This document shows, piece by piece, positions 1-8,582 of a DNA stretch of 64,000 nucleotides. The notes below the pieces were generated by a model. That model made no database searches. It was not told the DNA's origin and was given only the letters and a program-made list of their open reading frames with translations. Numbering within the stretch: the stretch's first letter is position 1; every line of letters begins with the position of its first letter. The stretch lies in contig CAVXOW010000007.1 in the NCBI GenBank assembly GCA_963763485.1, forward strand, positions 558,001 through 622,000, written 5' to 3'. The stretch comes from CAWCKS01 sp963763485. GTDB taxonomy: Bacteria > Pseudomonadota > Alphaproteobacteria > Rhizobiales > Xanthobacteraceae. Both the position numbers and the translations under genes were made by a program.

Positions 1-14
1 TTTGTGAGGACGCG

Positions 15-887
15 ATGCCGAAGTCGTCAAATGATCCGGATGCTGCAGCCGATCCAGATACTCGCCTATTGCCCAAAAGCGCAGTTCCGATCGTCTTAGA
101 AGGTCAACCGGCCCTGGTAACAGGCGCCAATTCGGGCATTGGCAGAGCCGTCGCTCTAGGCTTGGCTGCTGCAGACGCCGATGTGGCGATCAACTATGTA
201 GTCAATCCCGAGGCCGCAGAAGCAGTCGCGCACCAGATCGAAGGGATGGGACGCCGTGCAATTACGATCCGGGCCGATGTGAGTTGCGAGGAGGAAGTGA
301 CCGCGATGTTCGACCAGGCTATCGAACATTTCGGGACGCTGCACGTGGTCTGCTGCAACGCAGGATTACAGCGGGACTCGCCTTTCGATACTATGACGGT
401 TGAACAATGGAATACCGTCATCGGGGTCAATTTGACCGGTCAATTCTTGTGTAGTCGGCAGGCTGCGCGAGAGTTCAAACGACGGGGAGTTGTAGAATCG
501 GTCTCTGTGGCCGCGGGCAAAATCATCTGCATGAGTTCGGTCCATCAAGAGATTCCTTGGGCTGGACATGCCAATTATGCCGCCTCGAAAGGCGGTGTAA
601 TGCTGCTTATGAAGAGCATTGCCCAGGAATTGGCGCCCTATCGCATTCGGGTCAACAGCATCGCGCCTGGAGCCATCCGAACGCCGATAAATACTGCCGC
701 ATGGAGCACGCCGGAGGCATACCGAGAGCTTATGACGCTAGTGCCTTACAAGCGTATTGGTGAGCCCGACGACATCGCACGGGCTGCGGTGTGGATCGCA
801 TCGGATGCAGCTGATTACGTAACTGGCGCGACGCTGTTTGTTGATGGCGGCATGACTCTCTATCCAGGCTTCGCAACCGGCGGCTGA
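15..887 (+). CDS. SDR-family oxidoreductase (glucose 1-dehydrogenase-like)
   Basis: NAD(P)-dependent short-chain dehydrogenase, 290 aa, cytosolic. The cofactor motif TGANSGIG lies at residues 36-43, the NAG motif at 115-117, the catalytic Ser near 174-175 and the YxxxK pair at Tyr188/Lys192. The C-terminal VDGGMTLYP segment matches the classical glucose/ribitol dehydrogenase-like branch. A GAGG ribosome site sits 5-6 bases before the ATG. The roughly 28-residue N-terminal extension before the Rossmann strand is usual for the 'SDR family/glucose 1-dehydrogenase' group of stress-associated proteins. The next gene, a GH15 hydrolase, follows closely in the same direction, so the two may act together on glucose released from glycans. 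The substrate cannot be read from the sequence. Confidence 0.9.
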   Translation: MPKSSNDPDAAADPDTRLLPKSAVPIVLEGQPALVTGANSGIGRAVALGLAAADADVAINYVVNPEAAEAVAHQIEGMGRRAITIRADVSCEEEVTAMFDQAIEHFGTLHVVCCNAGLQRDSPFDTMTVEQWNTVIGVNLTGQFLCSRQAAREFKRRGVVESVSVAAGKIICMSSVHQEIPWAGHANYAASKGGVMLLMKSIAQELAPYRIRVNSIAPGAIRTPINTAAWSTPEAYRELMTLVPYKRIGEPDDIARAAVWIASDAADYVTGATLFVDGGMTLYPGFATGG

Positions 888-975
888 TGCCTTTGTCAAA
901 AGCATTTTGCTATCGCGATTGTCGGACCGAATTTCGCTAAGAATTGCCTTTGAACCCGGGGGTATCGATAATCCA

Positions 976-2817
976 ATGAGCCAACCCGCTATTGAAGATT
1001 TAGGCTTGATTGGCGATTGCCGGACGGCAGCGATTGTTGATCGGAATGGAGACGTCGATTGGCTCTGCTGGCCTCGATTTGATAGCGGTGCTTGCTTTGC
1101 AGCGCTTTTGGGTACCTCTGACAACGGACGTTGGACCATTGCGCCGCTTGACGGTAGCTGTCGCGGAAGCTCTCGGCGCTATCGCGGTGACACGATGGTC
1201 CTCGAAACTGAGTTTGACACCGACGATGGCTCATTTGCTGTCATCGATTTTATGCCTGTCCAACAACCGAATTCATCGCTGATTCGCATCGTCGAAGGGC
1301 GCCGCGGAAGCGCGTCGGTTCGGATGAAGCTGACCCTCAGGTTCGATTACGGCTCGGAAGTGCCTTGGGTCACTAAACTGCCGGACAATACCGGAATCGT
1401 TGCAATTGCGGGACCTCATCTCGTCGTCCTGCACGCACCCGTGGAGATGAGTGGGGAAGATCTCTCGACGACAGTCACCTTCACGATCAATGAAGGCGAG
1501 CGAGTGCCTTTCGTTCTCTCATATGGTGCCTCGCATCGAAATGCGCCAGCCGCGCTCGATCCTAATGTCGCACTGCGTGAGACCGAAGATTACTGGCGGG
1601 GCTGGTCGGCTCGATGCACTTATCGCGGACATCGGCGCGAAGCTGTTGTTCGATCGTTGTTGACGTTGAAAGCTCTTACATTCGAAGAGACCGGTGGCAT
1701 CGTCGCGGCTCCGACGACCTCGCTTCCAGAGCAAATCGGAGGCCCTCGCAACTGGGATTATCGCTATTGCTGGATACGCGATGCGACTTTCACGCTGATA
1801 GCGCTTATGGGGGCGGGTTATTACGAGGAGGCCAAGCTTTGGCGAGACTGGCTTCATCGTGCGGTCGCCGGCTCTCCTGACGCAATTCAGATCATGTATG
1901 GGATTGCTGGAGAAAGGCGTTTGGACGAATGGGAAGTGCCGTGGTTGCCGGGCTATCGCCACTCAACGCCCGTGCGGATTGGCAATGCTGCCTCCGGCCA
2001 ACTCCAACTCAACGTCTTCGGCGAGATGATGGATGCACTGTATCTGGCGCGCAAGGGCGACCTCGCGCCACTCCCTTCCGGCTGGTCGCTTCAATGTAAA
2101 GCGTTGGAACATTTGGAGACAATATGGAAAGAGCCAGACGACGGCATTTGGGAAATGCGCGGCGGCAGAAAGCAGTTCACACACTCGAAGGTTATGGCGT
2201 GGGTCGCGTTCGATCGCACCATCCGTGACGCGGAAGAGTACGGCCTTGAGGCGCCCCTAGTGCGTTGGCGAGCAGTTCGCGACGAAATCCATCGGACTGT
2301 TTGCGAACAGGGCTACAACACGGACCGCGGCATTTTTACTCAATGCTTCGGAGGCGACGAGCTGGACGCCGGGTTGCTGATAATTCCTGCTGTCGGATTT
2401 CTGCCGGTGCAGGATGAGCGAGTGGAACGTACGATCACAGCGATCGAGCAAGAATTGCTCTCGGATGGATTCGTACTTCGGTACCGTACTGAGAGCGTGT
2501 CAGACGGCCTTCCGGCCGGGGAGGGCGTCTTCCTTGCGTGTAGCTTCTGGCTAGCCGATGTCTATCAAATGCAAGGTCGCGATCACGAGGCTAACGAGCT
2601 GCTTGATCGACTTTTGGCGCTGCGAAATGATATTGGGCTGCTCAGCGAAGAATATGATCCTAAATCGCGGCAGCTAGTCGGTAACTTCCCCCAGGCGTTT
2701 TCACACCTCGCGTTAATCCGGACTGCAATAAGTCTGCATGAAGATCGACCTCTCCGACAGAAACTTGACCCACAGCGAGGTAACATGTCTGCATCTTCTC
2801 GAGATCCAGCTCTATAA
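976..2817 (+). CDS. Glycoside hydrolase family 15 (glucoamylase/trehalase-like)
   Basis: About 613 aa. The N-terminal part (from IEDLGLIGDCRTAAIVD) is the beta-rich GH15 head; the C-terminal part is the alpha/alpha toroid. The catalytic-acid region GGPRNWDYRYCWIRDAT is near residues 256-272 and the second catalytic Glu lies in LLSEEYDP near residue 557. GH15 enzymes release glucose from non-reducing ends, and this bacterial subgroup includes glucoamylases and trehalases. No signal peptide is visible, so it is probably cytoplasmic. The reading frame opens upstream at 907, but family conservation begins at MSQPAIEDLG, so the ATG at 976 is preferred. A trehalose-6-phosphate synthase lies 20 kb away, which makes a trehalase or glucan role plausible but unproven. 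Confidence 0.9.
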   Translation: MSQPAIEDLGLIGDCRTAAIVDRNGDVDWLCWPRFDSGACFAALLGTSDNGRWTIAPLDGSCRGSSRRYRGDTMVLETEFDTDDGSFAVIDFMPVQQPNSSLIRIVEGRRGSASVRMKLTLRFDYGSEVPWVTKLPDNTGIVAIAGPHLVVLHAPVEMSGEDLSTTVTFTINEGERVPFVLSYGASHRNAPAALDPNVALRETEDYWRGWSARCTYRGHRREAVVRSLLTLKALTFEETGGIVAAPTTSLPEQIGGPRNWDYRYCWIRDATFTLIALMGAGYYEEAKLWRDWLHRAVAGSPDAIQIMYGIAGERRLDEWEVPWLPGYRHSTPVRIGNAASGQLQLNVFGEMMDALYLARKGDLAPLPSGWSLQCKALEHLETIWKEPDDGIWEMRGGRKQFTHSKVMAWVAFDRTIRDAEEYGLEAPLVRWRAVRDEIHRTVCEQGYNTDRGIFTQCFGGDELDAGLLIIPAVGFLPVQDERVERTITAIEQELLSDGFVLRYRTESVSDGLPAGEGVFLACSFWLADVYQMQGRDHEANELLDRLLALRNDIGLLSEEYDPKSRQLVGNFPQAFSHLALIRTAISLHEDRPLRQKLDPQRGNMSASSRDPAL

Positions 2818-3051
2818 TTGAGGGATGGACGCGCCGATCGCCAACTGCGCGTTAACCTCAGCGCACCCTTTAGCAGGGTACGTCCCGAACTTTGCGGGTT
2901 CATTTGTCGCATCGGCTATTGGCGATTCGATCATTTCACTGTCGGAGCTTCGGTATCTCCCGGTTTAAACCCTTGATGGCCCAATGACGTAGTCCGCACG
3001 TCGGACCACGTAGGTGTCAATCCCCTTCTTCCCTTCTGACTGCAAACCTGC

Positions 3052-4084
3052 TCAATCAGGAATTGCGCCGCCGTTAGCGATTCCACGCAATAGTCTGCCA
3101 AGCAGATCCGCGCCCGTGAGAATGCGCTTTTGCTTCCCCCAAAGCAGTACGACGTCGTCGTCTATGACGTCATTTTTTCCCGGCCTGATTTTGAGTAAGC
3201 CAAGCACCTCGCCGAGGCGGGCATTTGGGTTGCGAACAACAATTGGTCGATGCCAATAGTTCTCCACGCGAACCGGTTTGTCTCCAAAAATCGCGTCACA
3301 AAGAAAGCGGCGCACGTCCAAAACCATCGTTGGATTGCCGGAATCATCAATAAAAATGGCCCACTTTTTACCTGACGCAGCCACTTGCTTCAGGAACGCA
3401 TCTTCTCGAGTTTCGTACCTGGGGATTTCGAGCATCGTGCCAAGATTGGAGCCTGCAATGATGCTGCGCGGATCAACGATTTGACTTTCCTGTGAGAGCG
3501 GGATGTCATCGAGATCGAGAAAGTTCAGGGCGCCGATAAGATTCGAGGCGCCCAATGTCCGAACTGACGGCCTGCGCATGCATTGACAACAGCGCGTGAA
3601 AATCCTGCTCGCGGAAGAAGTTTGTATTCTCGGGGCCAAGCCAACCGTTCAGAAGAAGCTCGGTTGGTTTTGCGACAGCGAAAAGCAGTAGTTCGTAAAA
3701 TTTGAGAAATCCTGCAAAGCGACCGGCAAGTCGCATTGCGTTTCGTGAGAAATATGCCTGAGGAATGACTTCGCCTAGTAGCGTGATGGCGACCGTCGAG
3801 AATAGGAAGGCACCGAGGCCAGCAAGGATCGATTCAGACAACAATGTCAGGAGTACGTTGTTGGCGACGCTGCCCCAGAGGATTGTTGCCAACGTAAGAT
3901 TCGATTTTGCCCGTAGCCGAAGGAGCTTTCTAGCATGTTCGTTGCCGCCCGCACTCTCGACCTCGAGGCGCAGCCTGCTAACGCTGAAAATCCCCAGATT
4001 AAGCCCGGAAAAAATGCCGGCTTGTACGATGCAAATCCCAATTCCTATCAAGGTTGCAGCGGTGTTGTACTGAGCATAGCTCAT
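3052..4084 (-). pseudogene. CNNM/CorC-type transporter (DUF21 + CBS pair), frameshifted
   Basis: Two frames together give one CNNM (HlyC/CorC) protein of about 340 aa. The upstream frame carries the DUF21 membrane domain (start MSYAQYNTAATL; FSGLNLGIFSVSRLRLEVE; LLGEVIPQAYFSRNAMR) and reads to ...SSDIGRLE near 3545. The other frame continues with NLIGALNFLDLDDIPL and then two CBS domains ending at 3052. Joining them restores the family sequence SDIGRLE-NLIGALNFL, so a single-base indel near 3540-3545 explains the break. The family is linked to Mg2+/divalent cation transport. The ATG overlaps the stop codon of the preceding HxlR gene (ATGA), so translation was coupled. No slippery heptamer is evident, so programmed frameshifting is unlikely. 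Confidence 0.8.
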
Positions 4085-4392
4085 GACGATTGAAAGATAC
4101 GCCCCTCACCTAGGCCGTGAACCGGAAATAGCTCTCGGCCCGCCGTCGTCAGGTGATACTCGAAAGAACCGCCTGCGCCCCTGCGGCGCTCGACGATGCC
4201 CGCAAACTGCAGCTCTTTGAGACGCCGCGCCAGCAGTGCCGACGACATGCGTGGCACCCCGCGTTGGAGGTCATTGAAGCGGACGCTGCCGCAAAGCAAC
4301 TCGCGAACAACAAGTGGCGTCCATCGCTCCGCTAGTATCTCAGCGGCAAGGGCGATCGGGCAGAACTGGCCGTATCTCCTTTTCTCGACCAT
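4081..4392 (-). CDS. HxlR-family winged-helix regulator, C-terminus shortened
   Basis: 103 aa from the ATG at 4392, chosen because HxlR homology starts at VEKRRYGQFCPIALAAEIL; the frame is open further upstream but that part has no family character. The winged helix is complete: the ERWTPLVVRELL helix, LLARRLKELQFAGIVERR recognition region and YHLTTAGRELFPV wing. The usual last helix (an LGEW-like segment) is replaced by GLGEGRIFQSS before the stop, so the tail is altered. The stop overlaps the start of the CNNM gene. HxlR proteins are redox or aldehyde-responsive dimers; here the target may be the downstream transporter, an inference from position only. Confidence 0.75.
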   Translation of the reverse strand: MVEKRRYGQFCPIALAAEILAERWTPLVVRELLCGSVRFNDLQRGVPRMSSALLARRLKELQFAGIVERRRGAGGSFEYHLTTAGRELFPVHGLGEGRIFQSS

Positions 4393-4500
4393 CCACAATC
4401 CTACCATGCCGGGCTGAACGTAACACTTCACATTTGAAAGTTGCCTCGAGCGTCCAGTCAGGTTCACGTTGCGGCAAATGCCCATAATGGAGATGCACCC

Positions 4501-5033
4501 ATGACCCAATTGCTGGACCTGCGAGCGATCGTACAGATCATCGGACCGCGCTCTGCCGAGGGCGCAGCCGAACGCGACCACGACGATATCTTTGTCGCCA
4601 AGCATTACGAGGTTCTGAAGAGCACAAAATATTCTCGGCGCTTGTTCCCGCCGACCTTGGCGGCGGCGGCGTGCGCCACAGCGCCATGTGCGTCTTCCTG
4701 CGCCAGCTAGCTCACTTCACTATTGCCCGTCGACCGCGCTCGCGCTGTCGATGCATCAGCATCTGGTTGCCGCGGCCGTCTACAATCACCGCAACGGCCG
4801 GCCGGGCAAGAAGCTGTTGGAGCGGGTCGGCGCCGACGAGACGGTTCCGATCTCGACCGGCGCTAATGACTGGCTGGAATCGAACGGCGTGGCGGAGCGC
4901 GCCGACGGCGGCTTCCGGGTCAGCGCCAGAAGCCGTTCGGCAGCGGTTCGCCCAAGGGCGGCATCCTAATGACCTCGGCCCCGTACGACGGCCCCAAGGA
5001 GGGTCGGCAGGTCCTGCACTTCGCCGTTCCTAA
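4501..5033 (+). pseudogene. Acyl-CoA dehydrogenase N-terminal remnant
   Basis: Three overlapping forward frames each carry a piece of one acyl-CoA dehydrogenase: MTQLLDLRAIVQIIG...HYEVLKSTKY from 4501, then RHSAMCVFLRQLAH near 4670-4710, then HYCPSTALALSMHQHLVAA, NHRNGRPGKKLLERVGADE and STGANDWLESNGVAERADG from about 4705 to 4930, and finally LMTSAPYDGPKEGRQVLHFAVP to about 5030. The order is that of a normal dehydrogenase N-terminal half, broken by at least three frame changes. The catalytic C-terminal half is missing: the sequence is joined at about 5034 to the 3' end of a decayed Usp gene on the other strand. Not functional. Confidence 0.75.
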
Positions 5034-5814
5034 ACCAGTGCATGAAGCCCTTCTCGGCTTGCACTCCCGTCACCAGTAGATCGGCGTTGAGCCGCCCAAC
5101 CTCGGTGGTGATCGCGTCGACGACGTTAATCCACCGCTCGCAACCCTCACCAGGTCCGCCTCGATGTCATGATGGCGAAGCCGAACGACGATCTCGTCGC
5201 CAGGCTGAATATCACGCCCCGCCTTGCGAAGCGGTTGATCGACCAGCAATACGGCGACTTTCTTTGCCTCTTTCAAAAGGGGGAGCGCAACCTGCATCGC
5301 TCGAGCCGACCCTCGGCTTCCATTCCAGGCAAGGACAGCGTGCTCTGCCATCGGTGAACATGTAATGCCGTGCGGCAAGCAGAGGGTCCCACTGATACCT
5401 TCCATCAGTGCCTTATCAAGGAGCACACTCATCAGCTCAGGCGTTGCCGTATCGGTTGGCAAAGCGGTAACGAACAGATCATTCAATCTCATTAGTAGCT
5501 CGGCAACTGAGTCGGTCAGCTCCCTACCGGAGTGATTGAGAAGGATTACCGTTGCGCCGGCAAACTGGAGCTGCGAGCCTTTGTTCGATACTTGCCTTCA
5601 GCTCGGAGCCGCGCTTGCTCGCGTCGTCTTGAAGCTTCGTATCGATGAGGCAACGCGGCCCGAGGGGGTTCGCTACAAACAACAGCGCCTCCGGCAGTTC
5701 ATTGACGATCGCAACGGTCAGTTGAGCGTCGAAATGCCCGGCAATCCTGCCTGCGGTCACGAGGCGAGATTCGTTGTAGGCGCCTCCCATAACAGTTACG
5801 AGAATGTCTTTCAG
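5034..5814 (-). pseudogene. Decayed tandem universal stress protein (UspA)
   Basis: A degraded paralogue of the intact Usp gene at 6054-6896. Homology begins at KDILVTVMGGAYNESRLV, where the paralogue's ATG is replaced by CTG (codon at 5814-5812). It runs to about 5540, changes frame, continues as MRLNDLFVTALPTDTATPE...QPGDEIVVRLRHHDIEADLVRVASGG to about 5120, changes frame again, and ends near ...MHW at about 5034 where it meets the acyl-CoA dehydrogenase fragment. The last 30 or so residues are missing. Loss of the start codon, frameshifts and 3' truncation together show genuine decay rather than a single reading error. Confidence 0.8.
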
Positions 5815-6053
5815 GCATGTCTCCTATTTGTTGTGCGGCGTGGCCAATTCGGCGGAGCTGGCTCGGCAGGCCGTAATTGCGCAGCGTAAGCGGCGCATGC
5901 GGAGAAGTGGTTCAACCGCGCAACGTGTTGCGCGCCGGAGAAAACCACAAGATTGCTTCGGCGCTATTGATGGAACCATATTCGGAGCGGTCGCATCATA
6001 TGAAATAGATACGCTGGCCGCGACGCGTTTGCCTTTCGGACTGCCGCCGTCAC

Positions 6054-6896
6054 TTAATGCGCGATCAACAATGGCAACTTCGCATCGGCAAGCACTTTCC
6101 GCGAGACACTGCTCTTGAACCACTGCATCAATCCTCCTTCGGCCTGCGCCCCCATCACCAGCAAATCGGCGTTGAGCCGTCCTACCTCGGCCGTGATCGC
6201 ATCGGCGGTACTCAGTCCTTCACTGGCAACCCTTACCAGACCGGCATCGATGCCATGGTGCTTGAGGCGCATGACAATCTCATCGCCCGGTCGAAACGAC
6301 GCGCCCGCGCGGCGCAGCGGTCGATCAACCAGCAAAACCGTGACTTTCTTTGCCGCCTTCAGTAGCGGCAGCGCGGCCTGCATGGACCGAGAGGCTTCGC
6401 GGCTTCCGTTCCAGGCAAGGACGGCGTGATCGGCGACGGGCGAACAGGCGATCCCGTGCGGCAAGCACAGGATACCGCACGCCCCTTCCAGCAAGGCCTT
6501 GTCGAGCAGCGCGCTCATCAATTCGGGCTTTGAGGAATCGGCTGGCAAAGTGGTGATCAAGAGGTCGTTCAGCCTGGCAAGCTCTGCCACGGAGTCACTC
6601 ACGCGACTGTGAAGCTCGTGGAGAAGGATAACGTTCGCTCCGGCGAACGCGTCCGCAAGCCGCTGTTCGATCTTCGCCTTCAATTCGACACCGCGTTCCA
6701 TTGCTTCGTCCTGAAGCTGTGTGTCGATCGGGGCGACCCCGACAGACGGATCGGCCGCATACAGCTGCGGGTCCGGCAGCTCATTGACGACCGCAACGGT
6801 CATTTGAGCATCGAAATGTTTGGCGATCGCGGTTGCGGTCACAACGCGCGATTCGTCGTAGGCGCCACCGGTAACAATGACGAGAATGTCTTTCAT
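6054..6896 (-). CDS. Tandem-domain universal stress protein
   Basis: 280 aa, cytosolic. The start at 6896 is set by a good AGGAG site 7 bases upstream and by the family opening MKDILVIVTGGAYDESRVV; the frame extends further upstream without homology. Two Usp-like halves can be seen: residues 1-140 (VVNELPDPQLY, LITTLPADSSKPELM) and 150-280 (HAVLAWNGSREASRSMQAAL, VLLVDRPLR, DLLVMGAQAEGGLMQWF). The usual nucleotide-binding G-2x-G-9x-G(S/T) pattern is poorly kept in the second half, so ATP binding is doubtful. Such proteins accumulate under starvation or low oxygen. It lies next to its own decayed copy, which makes it the surviving member of a tandem duplication. Confidence 0.88.
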   Translation of the reverse strand: MKDILVIVTGGAYDESRVVTATAIAKHFDAQMTVAVVNELPDPQLYAADPSVGVAPIDTQLQDEAMERGVELKAKIEQRLADAFAGANVILLHELHSRVSDSVAELARLNDLLITTLPADSSKPELMSALLDKALLEGACGILCLPHGIACSPVADHAVLAWNGSREASRSMQAALPLLKAAKKVTVLLVDRPLRRAGASFRPGDEIVMRLKHHGIDAGLVRVASEGLSTADAITAEVGRLNADLLVMGAQAEGGLMQWFKSSVSRKVLADAKLPLLIAH

Positions 6897-7073
6897 AACG
6901 AACTCCTGCAAGGTTGAATGGCGAGGCCTCAAGGCCATAACGGGCACAGAATGTTAGTACGGCATCGCTGCCGCAATCGTGTCCCGGTCGCCTCGGTTGA
7001 ATGTCGTCAGGGGATCGCAATACGATGAGCGGCTATCATATGAACGCTGTCTGGCTCGTACCCAAGGAGAGAC

Positions 7074-7103
7074 GGGCCTTCCGCGGATACCAGCGGAAGG
7101 CCC
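7074..7103 (-). terminator. Hairpin terminator behind the binding-protein gene
   Basis: A perfect 11-bp inverted repeat (GGGCCTTCCGC, 7074-7084, and GCGGAAGGCCC, 7093-7103) with an 8-base loop lies 24 bases beyond the stop of the leftward binding-protein gene at 7127. The tract after it is only moderately T-rich, so termination may be partial or the hairpin may act as a 3' stabiliser. Confidence 0.6.
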
Positions 7104-7126
7104 GCAGTAGCAAGACGACCCGGGAT

Positions 7127-8344
7127 TTACGAGCCAAGCTGGCCGCTGATCACGGGGCCGAAACGTTCCCAGGTTTCGCCCTTGAACTGCATCAGCTGCA
7201 GTTGCTGGATTGGTGCGAAATCCGTCGCGCTGGTGTTGATCGTGATTCCCGGCAGCAGCATGCCAGGATCGAAGTTCTTCAGGTTCGCGGCTTGTTTCAT
7301 GATGTTCGCGCGGGTCAGGTCGTTGCCGCATTGCTTCAGCACCTGAACCATCGTCCGCGCCGCCGTATAGCCGTAGACGTTGCCGGCGTCAGTCTTGTCC
7401 CCGTCAGGAAGGTACTTGTCCATGAAGGCATTCCACGCCTTCATTTCCTTATCGTTCTTCCACTGCGGATCGGTCGGATCTTTCAGGTAGGCCGCCGAGA
7501 TGATCCCCTGGTCGTTGTCGAACCCGGCGGGCTTCAAGACGCTGCCGACCGACGCGCTGACGTTGTTGAGGATGAAGGTCGGATGCCAGCCGAGCTGGTG
7601 CACCTCCTTGATCGCCTGCGCTGCGAACTTCGGTGTTGCGATGTCGACGAAGATGTTCGCGCCGGAGGCTTGCAGGTTGACGATGTGCGACGCGATCGTC
7701 GGCTCGGACACGTCGTAGCTGTCCTTGGCAACGATCATGTTCGCCTTTGTACCCAGACCGTCAACGAGTCCTTTCAGGTAGTCCTTTCCATAGTCGTCGT
7801 TCTGATAGAAGACGGCGATCTTGCCATTTGGCATGTGCTGGAGGATGTACTTGGCGTAGATGCGGCCCTCGGTCTGGTAGTTTGGCCCCCATCCCATCGT
7901 CCATGGAAAGTCCTTGGGGTCATTCCATTTCGTTGCGCCGGTCGCGACGAACAGCTGCGGCACCTTCTTTTCATTCATGTACTGATGAATGGCCGTGTTG
8001 GTTGGCGTGCCGAGCGAACTGAAGATTAACAGCACCTGGTCGCCCTCGACCAGCTTGCGGGCTTGCTCAACGGTCTTCGGCGGCGAGTAGCCGTCATCGT
8101 AGGAAATGAAGTTGATCTTGCGGCCGTTGATACCGCCTTCGTCATTGATCATCTTGAAGTAGGCCGCTTCCACCTTGCCAATGGTGCCATAAGCGGAAGC
8201 CGGACCGCTATAGGGCACGATATTTCCGATTTTGATCTGCGTATCGGTCGCACCAGTATCGTAAGCTTTTTGTGCGGCCGCAAACGTCGTACTGGCGGCC
8301 AAAGCGGCCGCAGCCAGTACGGCAATACGTGAGCGCCTTGTCAT
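7127..8344 (-). CDS. Branched-chain amino-acid-type ABC substrate-binding protein
   Basis: 405 aa, periplasmic binding protein of the type I fold (LivJ/LivK family, Peripla_BP_6). A clear Sec signal peptide (MTRRSRIAVLAAAALAASTTFAAAQ) is followed by DTQIKIGNIVPYSGPASAYG and MINDEGGINGRKINFISYDDGYSPPKTVEQARKL, hallmarks of the family. There is no permease or ATPase gene next to it, so it must feed an unlinked Liv-type transporter, or the LivHMGF set 10 kb away. A hairpin follows the gene. The ligand cannot be told; many such proteins in rhizobia bind aromatic or other carboxylates rather than amino acids. Confidence 0.9.
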   Translation of the reverse strand: MTRRSRIAVLAAAALAASTTFAAAQKAYDTGATDTQIKIGNIVPYSGPASAYGTIGKVEAAYFKMINDEGGINGRKINFISYDDGYSPPKTVEQARKLVEGDQVLLIFSSLGTPTNTAIHQYMNEKKVPQLFVATGATKWNDPKDFPWTMGWGPNYQTEGRIYAKYILQHMPNGKIAVFYQNDDYGKDYLKGLVDGLGTKANMIVAKDSYDVSEPTIASHIVNLQASGANIFVDIATPKFAAQAIKEVHQLGWHPTFILNNVSASVGSVLKPAGFDNDQGIISAAYLKDPTDPQWKNDKEMKAWNAFMDKYLPDGDKTDAGNVYGYTAARTMVQVLKQCGNDLTRANIMKQAANLKNFDPGMLLPGITINTSATDFAPIQQLQLMQFKGETWERFGPVISGQLGS

Positions 8345-8582
8345 GGCTACCCTCCGTTATGTCGAGTGAATGGTGGTCGCGCGCGGAAAAGGACCGCAAT
8401 GGGTCAGAGGCGCGCAACGGTGTGATCTGATAACGCGCAAAAGATCATTTGGTTCCAAAAACTTTATTTGCCAATTATTGCAGAATGGAAACGATGACAA
8501 GCAATCGCGAGGCGGTCGGGCAACTCGATTCACTGCGTTCCGCAATTGCGTAACGAATTGCGCTCGCCGCTTCGTCAAGAAT

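Noticed and set aside
3530..3560. Programmed frameshift in the CNNM gene
   Set aside because: No slippery heptamer or downstream structure is apparent, and a simple one-base indel suffices.
5915..5940. Near-palindrome GCGCAACGTGTTGCGC between the two Usp genes
   Set aside because: It has central mismatches, is not placed like an operator for the intact gene, and does not match the FixK/Fnr consensus.
7001..8029. 342-codon open frame on the plus strand
   Set aside because: It is antisense to the Liv-type binding protein; its Arg/Val/Leu-rich composition is what high-GC antisense frames give, with no family likeness.
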